39,240 bases of DNA, taken from NCBI GenBank assembly GCA_011050235.1, contig DRGC01000043.1, positions 1-39,240 on the forward strand. Direction: 5' to 3'. The stretch's first letter is position 1; each line of letters opens with the position of its first letter. The translations under genes and the position numbers were made by a program. Source of the stretch: Phycisphaerae bacterium. GTDB taxonomy: Bacteria; Planctomycetota; Phycisphaerae; SM23-33. Shown here one piece after another: positions 6,084-16,800 of this stretch. Under the pieces are notes generated by a model, which ran no database searches, was not told the DNA's origin, and worked only from the letters and a program-made list of their open reading frames with translations.

Positions 6084-8279
6084 CTAACTCGGCAGCGACT
6101 GGCGCTCGCGGTATTCGTAGAACGCTTCGTAGTTCTTTCGCAGGTACCCGCCGGCCATCGCTCGCACGCCGTTGAGGATCGCACCCAAAATGTGAGCGTT
6201 GGCCTCGATCATATCGTCTCGGGCTTTCTGGGCGACGCCATGGGTATTCACGCCGGCGCGAAAGACCATGATCACGCCGTCCACCTGGCCAGCCAGCACG
6301 GCCGGATCGGTCACCACCAGGCAGGGCCCGGAATCGAACAGAATGCGATCGTATTGGGTGACGGCCTCTTCGATCAGATCCCGCATCTGAACCGAGGCCA
6401 ATAATTCCGACGGGTTGGGCGGCAGGGGGCCGGCAGGCAGGATGTGCAGATTTTCACCGGCTTCAAAGATCAAGTCGCGCCAGTTGGCCTGCGCCACCAG
6501 CGCGTTGCTCAGTCCGGCGTCGGAGGCGCCCTCGAACAACTGGTGCAGCATGGGCTGGCGGAAATTGGCGTCCACCAGCAGGACCTTGCTGCCGCTGTGG
6601 GACATCACGATACCCAGATTGGCCGTGACGGTGGTCCGACCGTCTTCGGGCAAGGGGCTGGTGATCATCAACGTCCGCTGCCGCTCCAACGGCCCGCTGA
6701 AGATAATGCGCGTGCGAATATGGCGGAACGCCTCACCGACAGGCGAATCGGGGAACGTCTGCATCGCCAGCCGTGGATCGGGAATGTCCTCAGCCAAGTC
6801 GTCGATATGCGGGACCATGCCCAACAGCGGCAGGTCCATGCGCCGGGGAATGTCACTTGGCTTCTTGATCGACGTATCGATGACCTCCAGCAGAACGGTC
6901 AGCCCCAGCCCGACCAGCAGGCCCAGCATGACGCCGCCGGGCACCATGAAGGCATATTTCGGCTGAGATCGCTCGCGGGGCACCCGCGCGTAGGCGACCA
7001 AATCCACGGGGGCCTCTAGATCGCGGCGAAAACGAGCAGCGGCGAGGTTTCGGGTCAGCGTGGCGATTAGATTCTGGGTATCCGCTTCCTCCGACTTCAG
7101 TTGCCGCAATCGAGCCTGCACGAGGTGCAGTTCGCGCACGTCGGTCTCCACCAAGTGGATGCTCTCATTCAACTCGCTGATATGAGTTTCCAGGGCGCCC
7201 AGTTCAGCCTCCCGACTGGCCAGATAGGCTTGTACAACGATGCGCTGTTCTTCCGCCACTTGGTCACTAACGTTTTTCAACTGTGCCTCGGCCTGGTGCA
7301 CCGCGGAATGCCTGGGCCCCCAGGAACGGCGGTAGAAATCCAACTGGCTGACGGCCTGGCTCTGCTGGGTCAGAAGCGCGCGGTAGCCGGGGTCGGCGTT
7401 CAGCACCTCGCGCAGCTCGCTCAGTTCCAGCAGCTTGCCCTCATCCTGCGCCTGGGCCAACTTGTCACGAAGCGTCTTGACCTGCGTGTACTGCATCTGA
7501 TAACGAATGAACTGCATCTTCAGTTGGTCCAGTTCGTGGGTTTTGGTGCTGGACCGCTCGCCGAGATCAGCCACAGCGGCGCCTCGCCTCTGGTTCTCGA
7601 TATCGAGACGAATGTCTCCCAGCGCCTCCCTCCATTCCTTGATCTGTTTACTTAACCGATCGATGTGGGCCAGCAGACGTTGGTCATGGCTGTCCTTGCT
7701 GATACGAACATAGGCCTCCGCGACGGCGTTGGCGACGATGGCGACCTCGTTCTTGTCCCCGATCATCATGGAGACGTAGATCAGTCGCGTCTTGGCTCGC
7801 GGGGAAACTGTGAGGCTTCGTTTTAACCGTTCGACCAGATCGGCCTTGGGTCCGCGCTTGGACCAGCTGGTCTTGCGGAGCTCTTCGTTTTGGGCCGCCT
7901 CGTTGAGCGTGTCCTCTTGAACGATCAGTTCGGCATGGGTGGCCAGCAACTCTGGCATGTCGGTCGAAATGCCGGTATCGGCAGCGACAAAGGCCTGATT
8001 GCCCCGCATCGGCGTCCGGACTGCCAGGACCGCAGTGGCTCTGAACATCGGCGCCCATTTGGCCCATAGAAATGTGCCCACGATCGCAATGCATGTGAAA
8101 AACACGACAAAGATGGCGATCATCCACATTCGCTTGCGCAGGATCTGGATGATGTCGCGCGGCGAGAACTTGCGCCCCTCCTCGCCGCCGGGCGGCGTGA
8201 GCGGTAAGGCAAATGCCGGGGCGCCGGGTGGGCCTTCGGCGGGGGGCATGGGCTGGCCATACGGAGGCTGGGCAGTCAT
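6084..8279 (-). CDS. Wzc-like polysaccharide co-polymerase with degenerate tyrosine-kinase domain
   Basis: A 731-residue inner-membrane protein controlling chain length or export of a polysaccharide. A Pro-rich N-terminus is followed by TM1 (about 51-73), a long periplasmic coiled-coil Wzz region (about 200-415), TM2 (about 445-466) and a cytoplasmic BY-kinase domain. Walker A' VLLVDAN (D570), Walker B ILFDS (D649) and a C-terminal Tyr cluster (Y712, Y717, Y721, Y723) are present. The P-loop reads SPLPEDGRTT (541-550), so the usual Gly is Glu and the catalytic Lys is Arg548 (codon CGG). ATP hydrolysis or kinase activity may therefore be weak or lost. It is the last gene of the operon, 18 bases after the TPR gene. 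The family call is firm; the loss of activity is inferred. Confidence 0.92.
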   Translation of the reverse strand: MTAQPPYGQPMPPAEGPPGAPAFALPLTPPGGEEGRKFSPRDIIQILRKRMWMIAIFVVFFTCIAIVGTFLWAKWAPMFRATAVLAVRTPMRGNQAFVAADTGISTDMPELLATHAELIVQEDTLNEAAQNEELRKTSWSKRGPKADLVERLKRSLTVSPRAKTRLIYVSMMIGDKNEVAIVANAVAEAYVRISKDSHDQRLLAHIDRLSKQIKEWREALGDIRLDIENQRRGAAVADLGERSSTKTHELDQLKMQFIRYQMQYTQVKTLRDKLAQAQDEGKLLELSELREVLNADPGYRALLTQQSQAVSQLDFYRRSWGPRHSAVHQAEAQLKNVSDQVAEEQRIVVQAYLASREAELGALETHISELNESIHLVETDVRELHLVQARLRQLKSEEADTQNLIATLTRNLAAARFRRDLEAPVDLVAYARVPRERSQPKYAFMVPGGVMLGLLVGLGLTVLLEVIDTSIKKPSDIPRRMDLPLLGMVPHIDDLAEDIPDPRLAMQTFPDSPVGEAFRHIRTRIIFSGPLERQRTLMITSPLPEDGRTTVTANLGIVMSHSGSKVLLVDANFRQPMLHQLFEGASDAGLSNALVAQANWRDLIFEAGENLHILPAGPLPPNPSELLASVQMRDLIEEAVTQYDRILFDSGPCLVVTDPAVLAGQVDGVIMVFRAGVNTHGVAQKARDDMIEANAHILGAILNGVRAMAGGYLRKNYEAFYEYRERQSLPS

Positions 8280-8297
8280 GGCATTATTCCTCTCTCG

Positions 8298-11200
8298 TCA
8301 CCGGCGCAATCGCTGGATTGCTTCATCCAACGCCTTGCGCAAGTCCGGAGCCTCGTTCTCTTGCAGCATTATTCGGGCCGTCTCATACTGCTGCAGAGCA
8401 TCGCCCTTGTGCCCTCGCTGCTCCAGCGTCCAGCCCAGGTGGTACCGGTTGGTCGGGGAAGGCTGCAACTGGACCGCACGGGCAAGGTACTTGGCCGCTT
8501 CGCTGTGTTCGTCGAGCTTGCTCAGCGTCCATCCATACGTGTCCAGGATGCTGGCGTTATTGGGCGCCAGTTCGGCCGCCAACTTGGCGAGTTTGACGGC
8601 CTCCTCAGGTTTGTTCATGTTTTCGACGTATATGTAGGCCAGATTGTTCAAGGCATAGGCATTGCGCGGCTCGAGTTTCAAAGCGGCAAGATAGGCCTTC
8701 TCGCTTTCCTCGTAGTTGTTGGTCAGGTAATAGGTCTGGCCGAGCCCCACATGCGCGCTCAATCGGTCAGCGTTTGTCTTGCCCAATTGGAGGGCCTCCT
8801 GGCAGTAGCGCAGAGAGGCCTCGTAGTCGCCTTTTTCGCGGAGGAGCGTGCCGGCCACTTCGCGAATAGCCCAGTCGTCGGGACGAAGGGCAAACCATTC
8901 GACAATCTTCTCACAGGTCAGCGGCAGGCCGTGGACGATGCGATACTGCAGAGCGACAAACCCGAGTGAGCCGGGGACCACCTGCCGGACCGCCTGTTGG
9001 AACAGGTCGTCGGCCTGGTTTTGATCCCCACGTGAGGCCAGGATTCGAGCCCGAATCGCCATCAGCCAAGGGGCGAAGTCCGAGCCCGGACGGTTCTCAT
9101 AGGAGCCTATCACTTCCATGGCTCGTTGGTCTTGGCCGGCCTCGAGCAACAGGCGGAGGTAGCTGCGCAGCAGGTCCGAGTCGTCCTGGGAAAGACTCAG
9201 CGCCCTGCCGGCCGCCTCCGACGCTTTCGAAGAATCGGCGCGGGTGTACCACATCTGCGATTCGATGACAAAGTAATACGGGTCATCGGGGAATTGCTCC
9301 TGAGCCACCTTCAGGAAGTTCGTCAAACGAACCCATTTGCGGGCCTTCAGCCACGCGTTGGCTAAGGCTTTGTAGGCCTGAGCATAGTCGGCATTCTCGC
9401 GGATGATGCTCTGATAGGTGTTTTCGGCGCTGGTGGCGTCACCAAGCTGCATGTGAACCTGGGCCAATTGCATGGCCACTTCTTTCTTGCCGGCAGTCGT
9501 AAGGCGAAGGGCTTTGGCCAGAAGGTCTCGGGCCATGCTGAGCTGGCCCTCGCTCAAGTACACCTCCGCTATTTGCACCATTGCCGGTGCATAGTCCTTG
9601 TTGACTTCCAGGGCCTTCTCCAGCGAGGCGAGGGCCTCGGCATTGTTGCCTTGCCGGAACGCCAACACCCCGTGAAGCATCAAGGCAAGGGGGTCCGCCG
9701 GATCCTCCGCCAAGATAACGCTCAACTCCTTGGCGGCCTGATCGTATTGGCCTGCCTCCAGGCGATACGTAATCAGCCGTTTCATGGCCGCTGGCTCATC
9801 AGGCTTCAGCTTGACGTACGTCGCCATCGCCTCGACGGCTTCGACCATCTGAGGTCTTCGTGCCAGGGCCTCTGCCTTGGCCAGGTAGGGCCGAGGATCG
9901 TCCGGGTCGATTTCACTGGCCATGTTATAAGCGGCAAGAGCTTGATCGATACGGCGGTCAACCAGGAATTGCCCATACATCAGATAGACGTCGATCTTCG
10001 CGGACGGAGTCTTGGCGTTATTCAGCAACTGCGAAACAAGGTCATCCACTCCGCCGGTCTGGTGGGTCCGATTGTAGAATTGGATCAGCAGTGCGGCGGA
10101 GCGAATCTTATCGGGGGACATGTAGAGAATCGACTTGAGGGTGTCCTCCGCCTTCTTGAGTTGCCTGGTCTTTTCATACAGCAACGCCAGGCGGTAACGA
10201 TTGGCCCCGTCCTTGGGATTCGTCTGCAGGATGACCTTACGCTGGTCGATGATCTTGTACGGGTCGGCCTGCTCCTCGATCATTTCGAGGTATTCACCGC
10301 GGACAAACGGATTTCGGGGCGCCAGTCGGTAGGCGTTTTCGACCCATCTCTTCCAAGCATCCCAATCTTGGGAACTCTTCGTGACCCGGATCATTTGAAT
10401 GGCCGCTGGGGAAAAGCCTCGGTCCGCATCGAACACTAGCTGGAACTCTCTGGCCGCCAGCGCCATTTCTCCTTTGCGGTAATAGCAGTCCCCCAGCAGC
10501 ATTCTCGCCGGTCGCAGGTCAGGCCGCTCATCCAGCACATCGTCGAGTTTGCGAACCGCGTCATCCACATTTCCGCGCTGAATATCCAACTGGGCGCTAA
10601 ACAACCGGCCTCCCACCCGGTCCATGTTCTCATGGCGGGCCATGTCGACGCACTGCTCGGCCAAGGACCAGTCTTCCCTGCGCATGGCGGCCAGGAACAG
10701 TCGCTCCACGAGGCGAGGCCTATCCCTTTCGGGCGCCAGCTCGAGCGATTTCTGTAGCCAGTGGACATACTTGTCGACATCGTCGGCAACCAGGTAGACC
10801 GCCGCCTTGGCGGCCGCTCGGCGGTAGGGGTCTTCCATCTCTTCGGCCAATTTCAGCCGCGCTTCGCGCCGGGCTTCCTCGTTGGGAAGACTGAGGATGC
10901 TCAGTTGTACCTTGAGCTCTGGCCTATCGGGGTGAGTCTCGATGGCCTTCTGCAATAGCGCCCGCCCCTCGTCCTTGCGGCCCAGTTGTGTGTACATCGC
11001 CAACAGTTGCCTGACAACAGCCATGTTCTCCGGCACGCGCTCGTAAAGATGCTCCGCCAGTTCCAGTGCATCCCGGCGCTGGCCCTGGAACCACTTGGTC
11101 TCCGCCTGGTTCAGCAGGAACACCACGACCGTGACCGGCGGCTTGCCGCCTGGGGGAAGCCGCTCTATCTGTCCCTTGCGAATCTTGATCAACATCAGCC

Positions 11201-12806
11201 AGTGCTTTGCCTCCGAGTTGTCCGGATCAATCTCCAACAGGCGCCGCAGCAGGCGCTCGGCGCGATCATTTTCCCGGTAGTGGATCTGGATCCGCGCCAT
11301 GCTCAGCAGCACGGGAGCCTTATTGCCCCAGCCTTTCTCGACGAACTCGGCCAGGATCTTCTCCGCCTCCGCCCATTGTCGAAGACGAATGTAAACGTCT
11401 ACAAGAAGGTTGCTGGTCTGGGGTTCAAAGATGTCGTTCTTCTTGAAACTGTTGTGCGCCTGGCGGAACAGACGGCGAGCCTCAGGCAGGTCGTTTTCGA
11501 AAAGAGCAATTCGAGCCAGGAGCTTTGAGCGACGGGGAAGCTCCTGGTGACCGGAGGCCACGAGTTCATCGATCCGCTCGATGCAGGCTCTGACTTCTTC
11601 CACGCGCTGTTGCTTCTGTTCGGCCGTCAACTCCGCCACGATGCGCACTTCATCCATCAGGCGATCACCCAAGTCGTAGTTTAGTTGCAACTGGGCCCGA
11701 GTCAGCTCATAATTCTTTTGGAGATCGGCCGTTGCCTCGTCGCCTTCCTCGCTTTCCAGCAATGAACTAATCACGCCCAGGCCGCGACGAACGGCCTCGG
11801 TGGCGTCGGTCATCCGCTGCAGCCGACGCAAAACGAAGGCTTGGTTCTGATAGACGTGAAAGTCCGTGGGGTCGATTTTTTCGGCCTCTTCGAGCGATTT
11901 GATGGCCTCCTCCATTCGCCCGTCGCTCATGTAGTAGTTCGCCTCGGCCATCATTCCCACAGCATTGTTGGGTTCCGCCTTGATGGCCTTCTTGATCTGC
12001 TCGAGCGCGTCGCTGCGCCGATCCAGGCCGATCAGAAATTTTGAGTAATCCACATAGAATTGGGCAACGGCGGGGTTCAGCCGGATGGCCTCTTTGATCG
12101 TTTCCTCGGCCTGCTCGCTCATGTCTTTCTGGATGCTCTGCCTCGCATGCACCAGTAGGCGAAACTTACCCGTTAGCCAGTAATCGACATTGTCCGGCTC
12201 CAGGGCGATGGCTTCGTTGAAGTCCGCCAAGGCCTCATAAAACAAGGCGCGGTTGCCCGTGGTGGTCATGAGTATGGCTTGCGCGTACCCGCGACGGAAA
12301 TACGCCTGCGCCTGGTCCGAACTGTCCTTGAGCAGGGGCAACAGTTTCTCGGCCTGCTCGATGAAGACCGGCGCGTTCTTGCCGTCACGGACGGTCCGGC
12401 CCCATTCGATATCCGCTATCTTCGCCCGAGCATCCAGAAACTTCGGATCGATGGTCAGCGCCTGGTACAGATGCTGTTGACCGGCGTTGAAGAACTGAGC
12501 CCGGCGTGCATCAGGCAGGTCGGGCGTTCGCAGCGCATGCTCCATCTCGGCAATGGCCAGCTTGTAGTAGTTGCCGGGTACTTCAATCCCACGGGCCTTC
12601 TGGGCCCGGATCGTCCTGCCATAGTACTTGACCGCCGAAGCCCATTGGCCGTCGGCATAGGCCGCCTCGGCCTTGGCCAACAAGGGCACCGGGTCAGGGG
12701 GAAACAGACGTGGCCAAGCGAAATAGCCACCGGCGGCGAGGAACAGAAAAGCCACCACGCCCAGGAGGATCACGATACGCAGGTTCAGTCGTTTGCGTTT
12801 GGCCAT
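8298..12806 (-). CDS. Giant TPR protein of the exosortase/EPS locus (PrsT-like)
   Basis: A 1502-residue protein with a basic N-terminus ([10 protein letters not shown]), one membrane segment (about 11-30) and then almost uninterrupted tetratricopeptide repeats to the end. The clearest repeats are the last ones, for example [20 protein letters not shown] and the units after it up to about residue 1490. Large TPR proteins of this type (PEP-CTERM-associated PrsT family) accompany exosortases and are thought to act as scaffolds for polysaccharide synthesis or secretion. This copy has a membrane anchor where the classical form has a lipobox. It lies between EpsI and the Wzc-like gene in one operon, with a 17-base gap on the EpsI side. 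The repeats probably face the periplasm. The family assignment rests on repeats and context. Confidence 0.88.
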
Positions 12807-12823
12807 GGTAAGGTCTCTATCAT

Positions 12824-13741
12824 CTAGGGGGCTGGCTTAGCCCCGGGGGGATTAGCATCCAGCGCTTTGTCCAGGTCCTGAATATCCGCCTTGCCCGGCA
12901 ACATCTCCAGCACGTGCGGGAGGAGGCTCTGGAGGAATACCTCGGCAGCTTTGTCGGCCTCATCGGAATCGCCCACTTCCCGGTTGCCGAATGGGCCGAA
13001 CTGAATCTTCGCAAAGTACATGTGGCGCACGAACGGTGAGTTCAGCGTGCGCCTGACCGCAATGCGGTCGGTCATGGGCGCGTCGTTGACGCTGAATGTG
13101 TAGTACTCCATGCGTTTGCGATAAATGCCGCCTGTGCGCGCCACCCATGAGGTCACGCGCCGAAACGGCACCTTGACATCCCAGGGCTTCCGAACGCCGG
13201 CGACCGTGAAGGTTGTGGGTTCGGTGATCAGATCCTTAGCCCCGCCGGCTTGTTGGCAGATTTCGGGTACGTGGGGTACACTATCGCGCAGGCCCGTGTA
13301 GTAGTAGACGTCAACCTGCCAATAGAGGTAGGGGCTATCCGGATCGGTCACACTGTGGTCGCGGTAGATTCGGCTGGCGTACCAGTTGCTTCGGCGATCG
13401 GGCAATCGCCGCTCATCGGCCGCCGTGCCGATACCCAGCGCGTCCATCTCGTCATCGCGGAATACGATGTCCGCGCCTTCCTGGCGATCTGCGTACCGAT
13501 ACATGGGGTCGTCTTCTTCGATCGCACGGTAGTGGCCGAGTGTTCGCCTCATGGCGACATTGCGATAGTTTTCGTTCACCCGTACTCGCGCGGGCCAGCG
13601 GACGGGCCTCTTAGGCACCTTGCCGATCGCCCGAATGGTCAGCGCGCAGACGACGAGAATGGCAACCGCCAAAGCGAATGCCACCAGGGCGCCGCGACTC
13701 AGTCCGGTCGGCGCCGCAGAGCTGTCAGCATCAGTGGTCAT
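12824..13741 (-). CDS. EpsI-like exosortase-associated protein (DUF3485)
   Basis: A 305-residue protein with one N-terminal membrane segment (about 17-38) and a periplasmic DUF3485/EpsI domain. The hallmark is a [20 protein letters not shown] segment at 145-164, with His157 and Cys162 followed by a Gly-rich turn, and later YYTFSVND. EpsI proteins are encoded beside, or fused to, exosortases and are needed for the same exopolysaccharide pathways; their biochemical role is unsettled. The start is the ATG at 13741, preceded by GAGG at a good distance and located just after the exosortase stop. A longer frame from 13822 would overlap the exosortase gene and is rejected. The order Wza, exosortase, EpsI, TPR, Wzc is typical of such loci. 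Confidence 0.9.
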
Positions 13742-13749
13742 GGCATACC

Positions 13750-14721
13750 TCAGACGGCTTGCGCCGCTTCGGCTACCTCCTCCTCGATAAACAGGCGATT
13801 CATCAGCCAAGCCACCGCCCAAAGCGACAGCGCTGCCGGGACCAGCATCAACATTCCCGTGAACTCGTGCATGAAATCCTGACCCAGTTCTCTCTTATCG
13901 ACAACAAACATGGCCGCCGTGATTGTCACTCTCAGGACATTGCAGGCAATCGCCACCGGCACGCCCAACCCCACCAGCACCACGCGCTGCCAGACGGGGC
14001 GATCGGTCAAATAGGCCATCGCCACCGACAGCGCCATGAAGGCCAGTAGCAGCCGAATCCCGCTGCAGGCCTCTTCCACACGCAACGGTTCGAGCGCCCC
14101 ACGGATGGTGGTAACCATCAACATGCTCTTTTCGACGACGATCTCCACACCCACCAGCGTCAAAATCGCCGCAGACCCCGTTGCCGCAAGGTTCTGAAGT
14201 GGCAAGGAAATACGGCTGTAAACCGACTCGGGAATCGGCATGGCGAACACAAGGAACAGAATCGGCAACCAAGTGATCTTGAATATCTGCCATCCCCCCA
14301 GGAACAGCAACAAAGATATCGCCAACACCACCATCGTCACCTGTCTGGACCAGTCGTTGTTCAGCCAACTGTGCGCGTATATATGCATGGCCGCCGCCCC
14401 CAGCACCACTAACAGGCCGAACCAACAAACACGACGCCGCACAGAAACGATCTCTCGGAACCTACTGTAGATCAGATACATACTGAACAGAGGAATCAGG
14501 TACCCGTGCGACCAGTTCGCCTTCTGCCAATCATCCCATAAGTACCCGAACTGCCTATAGTTAATGAGCGTCAGCATGCCGGTGAGGATCGCAACCTTCC
14601 CCCAGACAGACCACGGCATCCGACCGCCCTGCTCTTCGATGGCGGACACGGCCACCAAGTCAGAAAGCCGTGCGCGTTGGGTTGTCTTGCCGCCATCATC
14701 CATAGCCGGCTGGAGTGTCAC
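13750..14721 (-). CDS. Exosortase (EpsH/Xrt family transpeptidase)
   Basis: A multi-spanning inner-membrane cysteine transpeptidase of 323 residues that cleaves and re-anchors PEP-CTERM proteins. All three catalytic residues are visible: Cys219 in EEACSGIRLLLAF, Arg264 in CNVLRVT and His285 in DFMHEFTGM. Hydrophobic segments fill most of the sequence from about residue 41, including the conserved NWSHGYLIP region near 69. The longest start is a GTG at 14721, 23 bases after the Wza stop; an ATG at 14703 is also possible and neither has a clear ribosome binding site. A likely substrate tail (PEP motif, membrane helix, Arg-rich end) is encoded at 39038-39240. The subtype (XrtA or other) cannot be set by eye. 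Confidence 0.95.
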   Translation of the reverse strand: MTLQPAMDDGGKTTQRARLSDLVAVSAIEEQGGRMPWSVWGKVAILTGMLTLINYRQFGYLWDDWQKANWSHGYLIPLFSMYLIYSRFREIVSVRRRVCWFGLLVVLGAAAMHIYAHSWLNNDWSRQVTMVVLAISLLLFLGGWQIFKITWLPILFLVFAMPIPESVYSRISLPLQNLAATGSAAILTLVGVEIVVEKSMLMVTTIRGALEPLRVEEACSGIRLLLAFMALSVAMAYLTDRPVWQRVVLVGLGVPVAIACNVLRVTITAAMFVVDKRELGQDFMHEFTGMLMLVPAALSLWAVAWLMNRLFIEEEVAEAAQAV

Positions 14722-14744
14722 CTGGCGCGTCCCGGGGTCATGGC

Positions 14745-16652
14745 TTACCAGCGCGTGAACCGATGGTGCGTCAGGCTCCGCTCTCCTATAGCGGGGTCAG
14801 CAAAATTGCGGTCATAAATGAAGCCAAAACCATAGGTCATACGAAATGCATTCCTGATGACGGCCATGAAAGATGCCGCTGGGTGCGTTCCTACTCCTAT
14901 TACGTCATTGGCCTTCAGGAAGATGTCGGATTCCTGTCCACGGAAGATCTTTTCGATGTTCAGCGGAATCGTCTGCTCCTGATTCTCACCTATCCGACGA
15001 AAAAGGACCGAGTTGCTTGGCCAAGCGATTCCGGTGAAATTACCGGCTGCGGCTATGGCCATTTTGACCGTAATTCTTCGTCCAGTAAGGCTATAGACGC
15101 CGGGCCTGGCCACCTCCCCCATGATGTAGAACTCGCCGATCTCCAAGGCCGGAACATGAATGATGTCATTGGGACGGATAATGATGTTCATCCGCGGGTC
15201 GCCGTCATAAAGCTTGGCCAGATTAATGGCAATGATGCGCGCCATGTCGGATCGTGCCGCCCGGTTCCAATCGAAGGGATCCGATTGCTCATCCAGTGGC
15301 TCGTTCTCCCCCGCCACGCTCGACCGATCGCCCTTCGGCGCCGTCGCAGGCTGGGAGGCCGATTCCCCGGGCTTGGACGGATCGCCGCCAGTCAGCCCAC
15401 CAGCCGGTTGATCGGCATCGGCGGCCGGATGCGTACCCTCCCCTTCGCCCATTTCGGCCAGATTGGGGACGAAAACATCCGACAGGTCTCTCAGGACCCA
15501 CCTGCCGGCGTTAAAGACCCAGCGCCGATTGTACTGCTGATCGGCAGCAGCTGTCGCCGGCGTGACTTGCAGCCCGCGGACATAGTGCAGCAGAGCGGCT
15601 GTCGAGCTCGTGGGCGGAACGACGGAGATCGGCCCGGTCGTCGGCTCGGCCGCCGGAGCTGGTTGGGTGGCCGGTTGGGGCGCCGTCTCGGCTGGGATCA
15701 CCACGGCCGGCAGGTCGGGCAGTGTCTCCGGGGTGGCCGATGTCGAGGTAGCTGGATGAAGATCAGGCGTCTCCGAGGGCCCTTCCATCGGCGGCGGCGA
15801 TTCATCTTCGGGCGTCATCGGCTGGGTCTGCGGGCCTTCGTCGGGTAAGGGCGGCAGGGAGGAGGGCAATTCCTCGCTTGGGCCCGTCGGTCGTTCTTCG
15901 GGCAGCCCGGACGTTGCCTCTGTTTCGGCAGGCTCGTCGTGGTAGCTCTTTCGGATGGCCGGTAGAGGCCGGATGATGTAAATGTACCGAATCGTCGGGT
16001 TGGTGATGCCCCGGGCCAACGACAAGGCCTCCAGCAGGCGCAGGTCGCGGCGCGCTAGATCGTAGGTGCCAACGCTGACCACTGAACCGATCATCGAGAA
16101 CGTCTGTTGCCGGCGTGCGAGAACGCTCACGTTGACGCGAGGATCGCGCAGCAGGTCCGGGCTGTATGCCTCCACAACCTCGTGACGTAGCTGTTGAGAC
16201 GTCAGCCCTTCTGCATGGAGGCGTTCCTCCAATAACGGCAAGTCGATAAAACCGCTGGCCTCAACTTGTCGACGGATGATGGTTTCCTGCCCCGGCTGGA
16301 AGAGATCCAGAATCCCGATATCCAGCACATCGTTGGGGCCTATCACGTAGTCCTCGTCGCTGTACTGGTAGTCGCTTTCGACGGGGAACTCCGAGTTCCG
16401 CAACATCTCTTCGGTGACATCGGCCAGACTTCCGCTCGTGCGGATCGGGTCGATGCGAGATCTCTCCGGAGAAAGGATGGGCTTGTCCGGCCCCAGGAAA
16501 CGCCCCCGATCAGTCTTGAACGCGTCCTTGAGCTTGTCGGAGATCCTCTGGCATCCAGCCGGCATGCCCGCCAGCAATGCCAATAGACCCACTAACAGGC
16601 AAAACGAATGTGAGCGATCAAAGGATTTCATCTGTGCTGTCCGTAGCCTCAT
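14745..16652 (-). CDS. Wza-like polysaccharide export lipoprotein with low-complexity insertion
   Basis: A 635-residue outer-membrane polysaccharide exporter. The signal peptide ends at a lipobox-like GMPAGC (Cys34). The Poly_export domain covers about 100-178 (YVIGPNDVLDIGILDL, then PRVNVSVL). A first SLBB-like segment follows to about 230 (VGTYDLARRDLRLLEALSL), and a second SLBB (about 503-555, FYIMGEVARPGVYSLTG) comes later. Between them lies an insertion of about 220 residues, rich in Pro, Ala, Thr, Glu and Ser, which is far longer than a normal SLBB loop. ATG 16652 is used; an ATG at 16631 gives an equally good signal peptide. It is the first gene of the exosortase block, downstream of a 268-base AT-rich gap that probably contains the promoter. 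Confidence 0.92.
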   Translation of the reverse strand: MRLRTAQMKSFDRSHSFCLLVGLLALLAGMPAGCQRISDKLKDAFKTDRGRFLGPDKPILSPERSRIDPIRTSGSLADVTEEMLRNSEFPVESDYQYSDEDYVIGPNDVLDIGILDLFQPGQETIIRRQVEASGFIDLPLLEERLHAEGLTSQQLRHEVVEAYSPDLLRDPRVNVSVLARRQQTFSMIGSVVSVGTYDLARRDLRLLEALSLARGITNPTIRYIYIIRPLPAIRKSYHDEPAETEATSGLPEERPTGPSEELPSSLPPLPDEGPQTQPMTPEDESPPPMEGPSETPDLHPATSTSATPETLPDLPAVVIPAETAPQPATQPAPAAEPTTGPISVVPPTSSTAALLHYVRGLQVTPATAAADQQYNRRWVFNAGRWVLRDLSDVFVPNLAEMGEGEGTHPAADADQPAGGLTGGDPSKPGESASQPATAPKGDRSSVAGENEPLDEQSDPFDWNRAARSDMARIIAINLAKLYDGDPRMNIIIRPNDIIHVPALEIGEFYIMGEVARPGVYSLTGRRITVKMAIAAAGNFTGIAWPSNSVLFRRIGENQEQTIPLNIEKIFRGQESDIFLKANDVIGVGTHPAASFMAVIRNAFRMTYGFGFIYDRNFADPAIGERSLTHHRFTRW

Positions 16653-16766
16653 TCGTCTCTACCGCCCATCGGAGGGCAACTGAAGCACTCCGATACACGT
16701 ACATGCCGCCAACAGCGCCATCTTGCCGGAGACACATATCGCCGGAAAACCACGAGGTCCTAGATA

Positions 16767-16800
16767 GCGTAATGGCAGCCCTATTACGCATGTCCATGCG
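16767..16800. promoter_or_regulatory. Paired dyad symmetries upstream of the export operon, possible operator
   Basis: In the 268-base gap 16653-16920, GCGTAAT (16767-16773) faces ATTACGC (16783-16789) across 9 bases. It overlaps a second palindrome, CGCATG-TC-CATGCG (16787-16800). There is no T tract, so a regulator site is more likely than a terminator. The gap is much richer in A and T than its surroundings. I found no convincing -35/-10 pair in it and no gene. Confidence 0.35.

Noticed and set aside
9453-10439. Plus-strand frame of 328 residues opposite the TPR gene
   Set aside because: The minus strand is continuous TPR coding sequence; the mirror frame shows no family pattern.
16770-16790. 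Sigma54 promoter (TGGCA...GC) in the export-operon gap
   Set aside because: TGGCAG is present, but the GC element does not occur at the required distance and the orientation does not fit the operon.
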